Below, piece after piece: positions 35,112 through 43,612 of a stretch of 64,000 bases of DNA (positions are counted from its first letter, which is position 1; each line of letters starts with the position of its first letter). This DNA is from an uncultured Prevotellaceae bacterium (GTDB taxonomy: Bacteria > Bacteroidota > Bacteroidia > Bacteroidales > Bacteroidaceae). A program made the translations under genes and the position numbers. The stretch covers positions 24,905 through 88,904 of the forward strand of contig CAMHEL010000001.1 of the NCBI GenBank assembly GCA_946184125.1, given 5' to 3'. The notes under the pieces were generated by a model that had not been told where the DNA came from, did no database searches, and saw only the letters and a list, made by a program, of their open reading frames with translations.

Positions 35112-35143
35112 TTTGCTAATTCAACATTATTTCTATATTTTTG
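35112..35143 (+). promoter_or_regulatory. Promoter of the 35.2-kb gene (TTTG-N20-TATTTTTG)
   Basis: TTTG at 35112-35115, TATTTTTG at 35136-35143, spacing 20 nt. Leader of about 30 nt before the ATG at 35179. Confidence 0.78.
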
Positions 35144-35178
35144 CAAGGTATTGTAAAAACTTATTAAATCATATAACT

Positions 35179-35628
35179 ATGAACAAAATCTTCACCATTT
35201 CTCTTGCCTTATTCTTGTGCTTTAACGTAATGGGTTCTTCTATTACCGAAAACCCGAAAGAGGAAGCCATTTCACGTCAAGACGCGGCTATTTGTTGGTT
35301 TTATCTTAAGGGTACCATAGGTAAAAATAATGTTAGAATGTATCTTGCAGCACCCAATGACAATTTCTTAGGTCAATATTTTTATGTTTCGCAGGGTTTT
35401 TACAACCAAATTGATTTGAAACAATCATATTATGATATAGATACGGGTCATTTGATTATTAATGAATATGTTAATGGTATGAGGACAGGAAAGTTTGATG
35501 GTTTTTTAAGAGATGGTGGTGGCGAAGGATGCAGTGCGGTATACACTGGTACTTTTACCAATTTTAATGGTAAAAGATTCAAATTCAGATTGTATGATGA
35601 TCCTATGTCACCATATTTGGACGATTAA
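35179..35628 (+). CDS. Small exported hypothetical protein
   Basis: 149 residues from the ATG at 35179 (MNKIFTISLALFLCFNVMGSS, signal peptide); the 35113 start in the ORF track lies inside the promoter. The mature part is beta-rich: WFYLKGTIGKNNVRMYLAAPNDNFLGQYFYV, then HLIINEYVNGMRTGKFDGFL and YTGTFTNFNGKRFKFRLYD. This pattern of an energy- or glycan-neutral beta sheet with repeated GxF/Y turns is not one I can name. It is much richer in AT than its neighbours, which suggests recent acquisition. Confidence 0.75.
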   Translation: MNKIFTISLALFLCFNVMGSSITENPKEEAISRQDAAICWFYLKGTIGKNNVRMYLAAPNDNFLGQYFYVSQGFYNQIDLKQSYYDIDTGHLIINEYVNGMRTGKFDGFLRDGGGEGCSAVYTGTFTNFNGKRFKFRLYDDPMSPYLDD

Positions 35629-35910
35629 ATCTTCTTATTAGAAAATCTTATTTCAATAGCATTTTTTATTCATAAACATTATAATTATGAAAAGCTCAAA
35701 TCAATTATAAAAGACAAATATGATATGTATCAAGTAGAGTCCGCAGAATCGTCTCATAAGATTTTTGTAATGTATTGTCGTGAGAGTAATAGCAGAAAGG
35801 TCCTATTGTATTACTATGACCCAAATCCGGACAAAAAAGATGTAAAATATGTAGTAGATTTACAATATAGAGACATATCTATTTATAAAGATCCTAGTGA
35901 TGAATTGTAA
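35629..35910 (+). CDS. Small hypothetical ORF, possibly the 3' part of a broken gene
   Basis: The ORF track gives 61 residues from ATG 35725 (MYQVESAESSHKIFVMYC). The same frame is open back to 35629, directly after the stop of the 35179 gene, and reads ISIAFFIHKHYNYEKLKSII-type sequence with no start. It could be a real small gene, a remnant whose 5' end is lost, or a tail formerly fused to the 35179 gene through its TAA. AT-rich like the gene before it. No function can be given. Confidence 0.45.
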   Translation: MFLLENLISIAFFIHKHYNYEKLKSIIKDKYDMYQVESAESSHKIFVMYCRESNSRKVLLYYYDPNPDKKDVKYVVDLQYRDISIYKDPSDEL

Positions 35911-35989
35911 AAATGAAAACGTGTGCGGATCACGGGAAATTGCGAAAGACGGGGACGGTGTTTTTGTTTCAATTATTTGAAAGCTATTA

Positions 35990-36135
35990 TTTTCTATTGG
36001 AGCATTTTACTGTCAAATCAAGTTTGTCATTCCTATAAAAATCTAATTTTGCAAATTATTGGTAAGAAGATTCACAATTTTTGTTCTTCGGTCAATGCAT
36101 TAGGAAGTTTCGATAAAAGCAAGTCATTGATATTA
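35990..36135 (-). pseudogene. Decayed copy of the 3' end of the AlbA_2/HATPase gene
   Basis: Minus-strand reading gives NDLLLSKLPNALTEEQK (from about 36135), close to NELLLDKLPDALTEQQK near the C terminus of the neighbouring gene, then stop and frameshift with further weak similarity (LLTNNLQN against LLMNLRNAG). It is a partial duplication downstream of the intact gene. Between the two lie AT-rich DNA and short repeats of CGCAAACTTCRCG (36240-36350). The rest of 35911-36352 shows no gene. Confidence 0.6.
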
Positions 36136-36352
36136 ATGAGGAAAGAGGAATCGGGGGATAGCAAATGGATTGAAATGTTAGAATTAAGAACGAATTCCAT
36201 AGGTTGACTTAGTTCTCTTAAAGTTCTCTCAAAGTTCACATGTACTTCACGCAAACTTCGCGCAATTGATTTTTTGAATTCTACTGAAAACGAAGTACTT
36301 ACAAAAATACTGTGCGCAAACTTCACGCAAACTTCACGAAATTTGCGCGAAC

Positions 36353-38050
36353 TCATACTAACTTCCAAAGTTTCTTTTCGCAGAGTTTGATTTTACCAGC
36401 ATTGCGTAAATTCATAAGCAAATGTCCAATCTTTGTTATTTTCTGCTGTTCCGTCAATGCATCGGGTAGCTTGTCTAAAAGCAATTCGTTGATTTCTGCT
36501 CTTCCCTTCTTGCCGTGCTGCGCAAGATAGTTGATGATAAGGTCCTTGTAATAGTTGTCATCAAAGCCTTTGTTCTTGGTGTATTTAGCTTCTTGTCCTG
36601 TGGCTTTGGCAACACTTTTGGCAAAATAGAGGGCGTTCTTTCGGCCTTCAACAAGTTTGCGCTTTCTCAGATAGGCAATCTCGTCGTTGCTCAATGGGCG
36701 ATGCAGTTGCACCCTGCTCAGCATCTCAATTTCAAGCAGACTGAGTGACTTATCCCTTGTCAAGAGCATGGCATAGTCGACGTCCACCACCTTGCCAATA
36801 ATGGTCACCTTCACGCGGTTCTCGCTGATATCATAATCGGGCATAGGGAACAGTCTGTCTCGTTGTTTGTTGAACATACGCCTGATACCACTGCCTATCG
36901 TGTCCACTTGCCCCAATTCAACCATGGCATTCGCCAGCATTTTGTTCCTGTAATTCTCTTCGGGGGCGTCGTTTTCAAGCACACTCCTTATGCTGTTGGG
37001 GATGAAACTGCCAAGATTGCTGAAAATGAGCCTGTCTTCCTCTTCCACCACATTGATTATGCCATTGCACCGATAATTTTGGTGGGCAATGGCGTTGTTC
37101 AGGGCTTCTCGAATGATGAATGGGTCATACGTATCAAATTCCTCTGGAACCAAAGTGAGGAGGGCTGGATTCATGTAGCGGTATTTGAAATTGCGTATTT
37201 TATGATACACTTTCTCTGTCGCCAGAATCAGAGGACATGTTTCGATGGAGAAATCACGTTCATTGCCAGTGGAATCCTTATATATCCACCTGATGCGTGC
37301 CACGGCAGGTGATATGAGATACTCGCTCTCAGAACGGCCCAACAGCAAAACGGCGGTATTTGTTATTTTGCCTTTGAGCGTTATCTTGGCCTTGTTGAGA
37401 AACGTCTCATCATCCCAGGTTATCATCTCCTCTGCCAACTTCTCGTGCTTTGTGGCATACAGTTCACGTGCCTTCAGAATAGCTTCAGGATCGAGGTCAT
37501 CCAATGTGGCACCATCCACTATCTCGGCACTCCAATCCTTTGCCGAGAGATAAATCTGGCGGATATAGCCGGGGAAGTCCTTGAGTTTTGTCAGGTTGCT
37601 GCCTATGCGAACATAGGAAATGCCCTTGAAGTTGACCGGTTCTCCTGCGGCTGCCTGTATTTCGAAGATGACGATATGAAGATTGCTGTCACCATTATAG
37701 TCGAACTCTTCAATGTCGAAAGGAATGATGGGTGAGCAGTTCTTTCTCAACCACAATTCATAATCCTGGTTGCCATACTTGGTGGAAGGCATCCGCAGGT
37801 TGGTGCCCACCACCTTCCAAGAACCATCCTCCACTCCCAGTACTAAATAGCCATGAGACTTGTATTTCAGGCAGGCCGAGTTTGCCAGTCCTGAAATGTA
37901 GTTGCCCACACCTTCGTAGGTGATGCTACGGTGTGACTCTCCTATGTTGGTCTTGAACTCCACCCATTCCGTTTCGCCGGCACTCTTGCGCTGGCGAGCC
38001 ATCGACAGAAGTTCCTCCAATAGCCTATGCTGGTCTTCAAGGGTTCTCAT
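36353..38050 (-). CDS. AlbA_2 (Schlafen-type) domain protein with HATPase-like domain, putative transcriptional regulator
   Basis: 565 residues from the ATG at 38050 (MRTLEDQHRLLEELL); the ORF-track start at 38227 is upstream of the promoter. N-terminal AlbA_2 domain (about 20-150) with ETEWVEFKTNIG, ISGLANSACLKYKSHGYLVLGVED and the YVRIGSNLTKL end. The middle (about 300-420) is the GHKL-ATPase-like block found in RecG-like regulators: IIREALNNAIAHQNYRCNGIINV, LIFSNLGSFIPNSI and GQVDTIGSGIRRMF. Winged-helix-type C-terminal region with two parts. Such proteins are common on accessory DNA; the target is unknown. It is driven by the hairpin cassette and diverges from the beta-glucan locus. Confidence 0.85.
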   Translation of the reverse strand: MRTLEDQHRLLEELLSMARQRKSAGETEWVEFKTNIGESHRSITYEGVGNYISGLANSACLKYKSHGYLVLGVEDGSWKVVGTNLRMPSTKYGNQDYELWLRKNCSPIIPFDIEEFDYNGDSNLHIVIFEIQAAAGEPVNFKGISYVRIGSNLTKLKDFPGYIRQIYLSAKDWSAEIVDGATLDDLDPEAILKARELYATKHEKLAEEMITWDDETFLNKAKITLKGKITNTAVLLLGRSESEYLISPAVARIRWIYKDSTGNERDFSIETCPLILATEKVYHKIRNFKYRYMNPALLTLVPEEFDTYDPFIIREALNNAIAHQNYRCNGIINVVEEEDRLIFSNLGSFIPNSIRSVLENDAPEENYRNKMLANAMVELGQVDTIGSGIRRMFNKQRDRLFPMPDYDISENRVKVTIIGKVVDVDYAMLLTRDKSLSLLEIEMLSRVQLHRPLSNDEIAYLRKRKLVEGRKNALYFAKSVAKATGQEAKYTKNKGFDDNYYKDLIINYLAQHGKKGRAEINELLLDKLPDALTEQQKITKIGHLLMNLRNAGKIKLCEKKLWKLV

Positions 38051-38085
38051 AATGTCTCTAATTGTTTTTTTGGCTCTTTCGGTTG

Positions 38086-38143
38086 CAAAGATAGTGCAAA
38101 TCGAGTGGAATGCAGAATAAAAGACGATTTTTATTCTCATTCC
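38086..38143 (-). promoter_or_regulatory. Promoter-hairpin cassette of the AlbA_2 gene
   Basis: Minus strand TATCTTTG (38093-38086), 19 nt after TCTG (38116-38113). Hairpin 38107-38143: GGAATG(c)AGAATAAAA with TTTTATTCTCATTCC, 15 bp and one bulged C. Two stem pairs differ from the other copies in a compensatory way. Confidence 0.75.
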
Positions 38144-38229
38144 CGAGATGAAGCCTATCTTCGCCGAAGGCAAAGGTAACACTTTTTCTTTGAACCAGTC
38201 TATAGCGATAGAGAAATCTTGGATCACGG

Positions 38230-38269
38230 GGACGGAGTTTTTGATCCGTTTTTTGTAAGGGCATAGTTG
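38230..38269. repeat. 40-bp dispersed repeat, copy 2
   Basis: Identical over 40 bases to 34946-34985. The ACGGA/TCCGT stem with a T run could act as a weak terminator. The remaining gap to 38480 shows nothing clear. Confidence 0.9.
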
Positions 38270-38481
38270 CGGAAATTTTTGCCCATTTTGTGAATCAAAT
38301 AATTTGGAAATCTGGCGTGGTTTTCCGTCTCCTTTACATCCTTTCAGCTATTTCTGGCATCCTCTGATACCATTGTCGATTCCGCTCGAAAAACACTTGA
38401 TTCTACCCTGAAAATAGGTGTTTTCTTTACACTTTTAACTCGCAAATATCCCAAAATCATTCCTTGAAAGGCTTATATCGC

Positions 38482-38583
38482 ATCCACTTCTTTTGTTATT
38501 CGGTTTTTCTGTAAGTTGTTGTTTATCAATATAGAAGGTACTTACAGTTTACACTAATAATCCACTTTTTTGTTATATTGGGT
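38482..38583 (+). promoter_or_regulatory. Two direct repeats upstream of the beta-glucan locus
   Basis: ATCCACTTCTTTTGTTATTC (38482) and ATCCACTTTTTTGTTATATT (38560), 78 bp apart, share about 18 bases; the second overlaps the -33 region. An inverted GTAAG...CTTAC lies between them. They may bind the regulator of the locus; this is inference. Confidence 0.45.
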
Positions 38584-38613
38584 TGATTCGTGTAGATTAA
38601 TTTCCTAATTTCG
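38582..38613 (+). promoter_or_regulatory. Promoter of the beta-glucan locus (GTTG-N20-TAATTTCG)
   Basis: GTTG at 38582-38585 and TAATTTCG at 38606-38613, spacing 20 nt, one mismatch in each box. Leader of about 70 nt to the SusC ATG. Imperfect boxes fit a regulated promoter. Confidence 0.55.
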
Positions 38614-38692
38614 CAGTCGAAAAACAAAAGTCGCGTCAGAAAGCGATAAAAGAAACAATCAACCTAAATAAATAACTAAAAAATCATTTCTA

Positions 38693-41600
38693 ATGGAAAA
38701 AGGAAGGTTTCTCATGGCGTTGCTGCTATCATTGTTGATATCAGCGACGGCCTCAGCCCAGAAACAGCGTTTCTCGGGTACAGTGACTGACGACAAGGGT
38801 GAGCCTGTCATTGGCGCCTCTGTCGTGGAGAAAGGTTCGTCGAATGGAGGCATCACCGACATCGACGGGCACTTCACAGTAGAGGTGGAGGCTGGGGCCC
38901 CCCTCGTGGTGTCATACATCGGCTATGCCAGCGTTGAGGTGGCTGCTGCACCTGGCATGAGTGTCGTGCTCAAGGAAGATGCCTCGATGCTCAACGATGT
39001 CGTCGTTATCGGCTACGGTGTGCAGAAAAAGAGTGTCGTCACAGCGGCCATCGCAAAGGTCAGTTCCGAAGACCTTATGGGCAAAATGCCCGTGCGTATG
39101 GATAACGCACTGAAGGGACTCGCTGCCGGTGTCACCGTGACCTCAAACTCCGGTCAACCCGGCGAGGGCTCCCGCATACGCATACGCGGAAACAATTCTA
39201 TTAACAGTTCCTCCGACCCCCTCTACATCGTCGATGGCATGCCTATCGAGGGAGGACTCGACTTCGTCAACCCCAACGACATCGAATCCATCGAGGTACT
39301 CAAGGATGCTGCCTCGGGAGCCATTTACGGAGCAAGGGCTGCTAATGGTGTGGTGCTCGTCACCACCAAGCGGGGCAAGCTCGGAAATGCACAAATCAAC
39401 TACAATTTCTCCTATGGATGGCAGAACCCCTGGAAGAAACGCGATGTGACCAATGCACAGGAGTATGTCGTTCTCCAGAATGAGAAATACCTCAACGGTG
39501 GACATGCACCCCTCTATAAAGACCCCTATATGCTCACCGATTCCAATGGGCAGGCCATCACAGGTGGCGGTACCGACTGGCAGGAACTGGTGTTCAACGA
39601 CAACGCACCGGTGGTCAACCACGACGTCACCATCAGCGGAGCATCGGAGAAAGTCAACTACTATTTCTCCTTGGGCTATTTCACACAGGATGGTATCGTG
39701 GGAGGCAATTACGGACAGTCGAACTACGACCGACTCACCCTCAGGTCGAACACACAGTTCAACCTCTTCGACGCTTCCAAGGACCGCAATTTCCTCAACC
39801 GGCTCGACCTCAACGTCAACCTCGCCTATACGCGTGTGCATTCCACTGGCGTGAGCACCAACTCTGAGTATGGTTCCATCCTCGGCTCTGCACTCTATAT
39901 GTCGCCGCTCCTCGCACCCACTGCCGTCAACTGGACCGACGACAAAGGCGTGAAGCACAACGTCGCCGACGACCTCTTCTCGCATTTCGCTTCCTATGAC
40001 CTGCCGCGCGATGCCAACGGAAACCCATACACCATACCTGGTTCGTTCGGAACCTACCAGGAGATGAACAACCCGCTGGCCATGATGGCGCTCAACCCCA
40101 CTAAGGGATGGTCGCACAAGTTCGTGCCGGGATTCTCTTTCGACCTCCAGATCTGGGACAACCTCAAATATCATTTCTCCTACAGCACCGACCTCGCATT
40201 CTACGGCAATTCAGGTGGCACCACATCGCTCTATTACCTCTCGGCTAACAACCGCGGGGAGCACACCAGTGCCAGCGTCTACAAAGGCAACAACAACAGG
40301 TGGCAGGTGGAGAACACACTCAGCTACGACAAAGTTTTCGGAAAACACACCGTGGGCGTCGTCCTCGGACAGTCGGCTCTCAAATACAAAGGCGATGACC
40401 TCAGCGGATGGAGATGGGGACTCGTCAACAGCAGCAAACCCTACATCAACTACACCAACGGCGTGCTGGAGTATGCCAAGGATGCCGACGGAAACATCAC
40501 GGGTGCAACAGTGCCTTACGGCGTGGGCGGTGGCATGTACAACGAGCACCGCATGACATCGCTCTTCGGACGTGTGAGCTACAACTACGACGAGCGTTAC
40601 ATGCTGCAGGCCACCATCCGACGCGACGGCAGCAGTAGGTTCGGCACCAACAACCGCTTCGCTACATTCCCCTCGGCATCTGTGGGATGGAACGTCACCA
40701 ACGAGAGCTTCATGCAACCCGTACGCAACTGGCTCAACTACCTCAAAGTGCGCGCCAGCTGGGGAAAGAACGGTAACGACTGGATTGGTGACTTCGCATA
40801 CACCACACTCACTCAGATGGGTAACAACGTCTTCTTCGGAAAAATTGCAGAGAAGCATGTGGGCTCAAAAGCCGACAAAACGGCCAACCCCGACCTCAAA
40901 TGGGAAGAGAGCGAGCAGACTGACATCGGCCTCGACTTCGGGTTCTTCAGCAACGCCCTCACCTTCACCGTCGACTATTTCATCAAGAAAACCAACGGCA
41001 TGATTATCACAATGCCCATTCCCTCATACGTAGGAGAGACCAAACCTCTGGGAAATGCTGGCGACATGGAGAACAAAGGTGTGGAGTTCGAACTCGGATA
41101 CAAATTCCATATCGGAGATGCCAAGTTCCATATCAAGGGCAACGCATCCTATCTGAAGAACACGCTCAAGAACCTGGGCAACGACACCGGATTCCTGCCA
41201 CTCGACGCCGTACAGGGCATCTCGGGAGGCGGCACCAGGGCAGAGAACGGACAGCCCTATCCTTTCTTCTTCGGTTACAAGACCAATGGCGTCTTCCAGA
41301 CCTACGACGATGTGGCTGCATACAAAAACGCTCAGGGAAACCCCATACAGCCTAATGCTATACCCGGCGACGTCAGATTCGTCGATGTCAACGGCGATGG
41401 CGTCATCTCCGACGAAGACCGTACGAATATCGGTAACGGCAACCCCGACTGGGTCTTCGGATTCAACTTCAATGCAGAGTGGAAGGGATTCGACTTCAAC
41501 CTCTTCATGCAGGGCGTCAGCGGAGCCGACATCTTCGACGCCACTTACCGCACCGATGTCTTCTCTGGCAACTATCCCACTTGGATGCTCGGAAGATGGA

Positions 41601-41923
41601 CCGGACCTGGCACATCCTACAAATACCCAAGACTCGCTCTCGGCGACGCTGTCAACTGGCTCATGTCCGACCTCTACGTTTGCGACGGGTCCTATTTCAG
41701 ACTCAAGAACATCTCGCTCGGATACACCATCCCAAGGAAACTCACACAGAAACTGATGATACAGAAACTGCGCTTCTATGTGATGGCCGACAACCTCTTC
41801 ACATGGACCAAGTACTGGGGATTCGACCCCGAAATCGCTTCTGGTGGTACCTCGCTCGGCATCGACAGGGGTGTCTATCCGCAGGCAAGGACTTGGACCG
41901 TGGGCGTCAACCTCTCTTTCTAA
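38693..41923 (+). CDS. SusC-family TonB-dependent beta-glucan oligosaccharide transporter
   Basis: 1076-residue outer-membrane transporter, first gene of the locus. Signal peptide (LLLSLLISATASAQ), carboxypeptidase-like regulatory domain about 25-95 (FSGTVTDDKGEPVIGASVVEKG), TonB-box region DVVVIGYG, plug with ALKGLAAGVTVTSNSGQPG, LYIVDGMPI, IESIEVLKDAASGAIYGARAANGVVLVTTKRG, then the barrel ending WTVGVNLSF with terminal Phe. The substrate is inferred from the GH16 and GH3 genes downstream: beta-1,3- or mixed-linkage glucan. SusD follows 45 bp later. Confidence 0.97.
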   Translation: MEKGRFLMALLLSLLISATASAQKQRFSGTVTDDKGEPVIGASVVEKGSSNGGITDIDGHFTVEVEAGAPLVVSYIGYASVEVAAAPGMSVVLKEDASMLNDVVVIGYGVQKKSVVTAAIAKVSSEDLMGKMPVRMDNALKGLAAGVTVTSNSGQPGEGSRIRIRGNNSINSSSDPLYIVDGMPIEGGLDFVNPNDIESIEVLKDAASGAIYGARAANGVVLVTTKRGKLGNAQINYNFSYGWQNPWKKRDVTNAQEYVVLQNEKYLNGGHAPLYKDPYMLTDSNGQAITGGGTDWQELVFNDNAPVVNHDVTISGASEKVNYYFSLGYFTQDGIVGGNYGQSNYDRLTLRSNTQFNLFDASKDRNFLNRLDLNVNLAYTRVHSTGVSTNSEYGSILGSALYMSPLLAPTAVNWTDDKGVKHNVADDLFSHFASYDLPRDANGNPYTIPGSFGTYQEMNNPLAMMALNPTKGWSHKFVPGFSFDLQIWDNLKYHFSYSTDLAFYGNSGGTTSLYYLSANNRGEHTSASVYKGNNNRWQVENTLSYDKVFGKHTVGVVLGQSALKYKGDDLSGWRWGLVNSSKPYINYTNGVLEYAKDADGNITGATVPYGVGGGMYNEHRMTSLFGRVSYNYDERYMLQATIRRDGSSRFGTNNRFATFPSASVGWNVTNESFMQPVRNWLNYLKVRASWGKNGNDWIGDFAYTTLTQMGNNVFFGKIAEKHVGSKADKTANPDLKWEESEQTDIGLDFGFFSNALTFTVDYFIKKTNGMIITMPIPSYVGETKPLGNAGDMENKGVEFELGYKFHIGDAKFHIKGNASYLKNTLKNLGNDTGFLPLDAVQGISGGGTRAENGQPYPFFFGYKTNGVFQTYDDVAAYKNAQGNPIQPNAIPGDVRFVDVNGDGVISDEDRTNIGNGNPDWVFGFNFNAEWKGFDFNLFMQGVSGADIFDATYRTDVFSGNYPTWMLGRWTGPGTSYKYPRLALGDAVNWLMSDLYVCDGSYFRLKNISLGYTIPRKLTQKLMIQKLRFYVMADNLFTWTKYWGFDPEIASGGTSLGIDRGVYPQARTWTVGVNLSF

Positions 41924-41968
41924 AGGAAATATGTGTCAATATCATAAACATTAAACAGCACAACATAT

Positions 41969-43549
41969 ATGAAAACCAATCAGTCAATGATATTCACCCT
42001 GCTCACAGCTGCATTCTTGCTCACCAGCTGTGGAGAGGACTTCCTCAAAGTGGAGAGACCCAACGGAGAGCCACTCGAGGAGTATTACATCAACAAGGAA
42101 CATATCGAGGAGGCCGTCATCGCTGCTTACGACCCCATACACTGGCACGACTGGGGACTCAACCAGTACAACGCCTACAACATCGACTCCGAAATCATGG
42201 GCGACGACTTCTGGGTGGGGGGCTCAAACTACCAGGACATGCTGCACTGGCACATGCTCGGTAATTTCGAGGCAACAGCAGAGGAGACCCTCAGCACACT
42301 CTGGACCATCGACTATTCCGGTGTGAAACGGTGCAACGACGTGCTCAAGTATCTCGGATGGGCCAACCTCGACGCTGAATACAAAAACTCTTGCGAGATG
42401 CAGGCACGTTGCCTGCGCGTATTCTACTACAACAACCTCTGGCACCTCTTCGGAAACATTCCCTTCTACCTCGAAAACCTCACTGCAAGCACCAACTACA
42501 CGGCACCCCAGCTCAAGGCCGATGAGGTCTATGCACAGCTCATCGAGGAACTCGAGAAAGTCATCGATTCGAAGGTGCTGCCCGTCAAATGGGATGACAG
42601 CAATGCAGGACGTGTCTCGCAGGCCATGGCCATCATGATGTACGCAGAGATGGTCACCTACCAGAACGACACACAGCGCTTTGCAAAGGCGCTCTCTTAC
42701 CTCAAGGAGCAGGTCATCGGAAAATATGCGCTCAACCCAAGCTTCAAGAACATCTGGCTCACAGAGGGAGAATGGTGCAGCGAGTCCATCTGGGAAATCA
42801 ACTACGACCAGACGCAGTCGGAGCGCGACTGGGGCTCAGGACTCGCAGTAGGAGGTATGGTCATACCCACACTCATCTCACCAAACGACTGGCACAATGG
42901 CGACGGATGGGCAGAGGACGGAAACCAGGACGGATGGGGATTCCTCCCCATGAGGCTGCGAACACTGCAGATGTACGACCCCGAGGACAAACGCATCGAG
43001 GGAACCGTATGGGATGTCAGAGGCACCACATACACTCAGCGTGATGCCGACACTCACCTCTGGCTCTTCAAATACAGACCTTTCGATGTGAACAATGCCA
43101 ACGGCACATCGTCGAAAAACCTCAACTACGCCAACAACTACCGCGTCTACCGATACGCCGAGGCGCTGCTCTATGCGGCTGAACTATCCCTCAGGGCTTC
43201 CAACGGAAATGCCGCCGACGCCAAAAACTACGTCAACGAGGTGAGGGCAAGGGCTGGCATCACACCTCTCGACAATGTCACCGTCGACGATGTCTTCACC
43301 GAGCGACACAAGGAACTCGTGGGCGAGGGAAAGCGCTATTTCGACCTCGTCAGGGCGGAGTTCATGACCGATGCACAGGTCTCTGCTGCCAACAAGGCCA
43401 CCGGAGTCCTCGTACCCACACAAGACGAGGGAGTGGTGGGCTCGCAGCGAACCAACCCATGGAAACCTACCAAAAAATACATTCCCATCTACCAGGCAGA
43501 GCTCGACTCTGACCCCGCACTCGTCCAAAACGTAGACTACTTCAAATAA
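41969..43549 (+). CDS. SusD-family glycan-binding lipoprotein
   Basis: 526 residues, surface lipoprotein that closes over the SusC barrel. Lipobox LLTSC (Cys21), CGEDFLKVERP start typical of SusD, CEMQARCLRVFYYNNLWHLFGNIPFYLENL (conserved block), YRYAEALLYAAELSLRASNGNAADAKNYVNEVRARAGI and ERHKELVGEGKRYFDLVR near the end. Aromatic residues such as WHDW and WHM near 60-90 could line the glycan site. Second gene of the locus. Confidence 0.97.
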   Translation: MKTNQSMIFTLLTAAFLLTSCGEDFLKVERPNGEPLEEYYINKEHIEEAVIAAYDPIHWHDWGLNQYNAYNIDSEIMGDDFWVGGSNYQDMLHWHMLGNFEATAEETLSTLWTIDYSGVKRCNDVLKYLGWANLDAEYKNSCEMQARCLRVFYYNNLWHLFGNIPFYLENLTASTNYTAPQLKADEVYAQLIEELEKVIDSKVLPVKWDDSNAGRVSQAMAIMMYAEMVTYQNDTQRFAKALSYLKEQVIGKYALNPSFKNIWLTEGEWCSESIWEINYDQTQSERDWGSGLAVGGMVIPTLISPNDWHNGDGWAEDGNQDGWGFLPMRLRTLQMYDPEDKRIEGTVWDVRGTTYTQRDADTHLWLFKYRPFDVNNANGTSSKNLNYANNYRVYRYAEALLYAAELSLRASNGNAADAKNYVNEVRARAGITPLDNVTVDDVFTERHKELVGEGKRYFDLVRAEFMTDAQVSAANKATGVLVPTQDEGVVGSQRTNPWKPTKKYIPIYQAELDSDPALVQNVDYFK

Positions 43550-43612
43550 TGAGGAATGAGGAGTTAGGAATGTAGAAAAAGCGAAAATAGAATCAATAAC
43601 TATCGAATCATT

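Noticed and set aside
39143-40174. 343-residue minus-strand ORF
   Set aside because: It is antisense to the plug and barrel of SusC; same composition bias.
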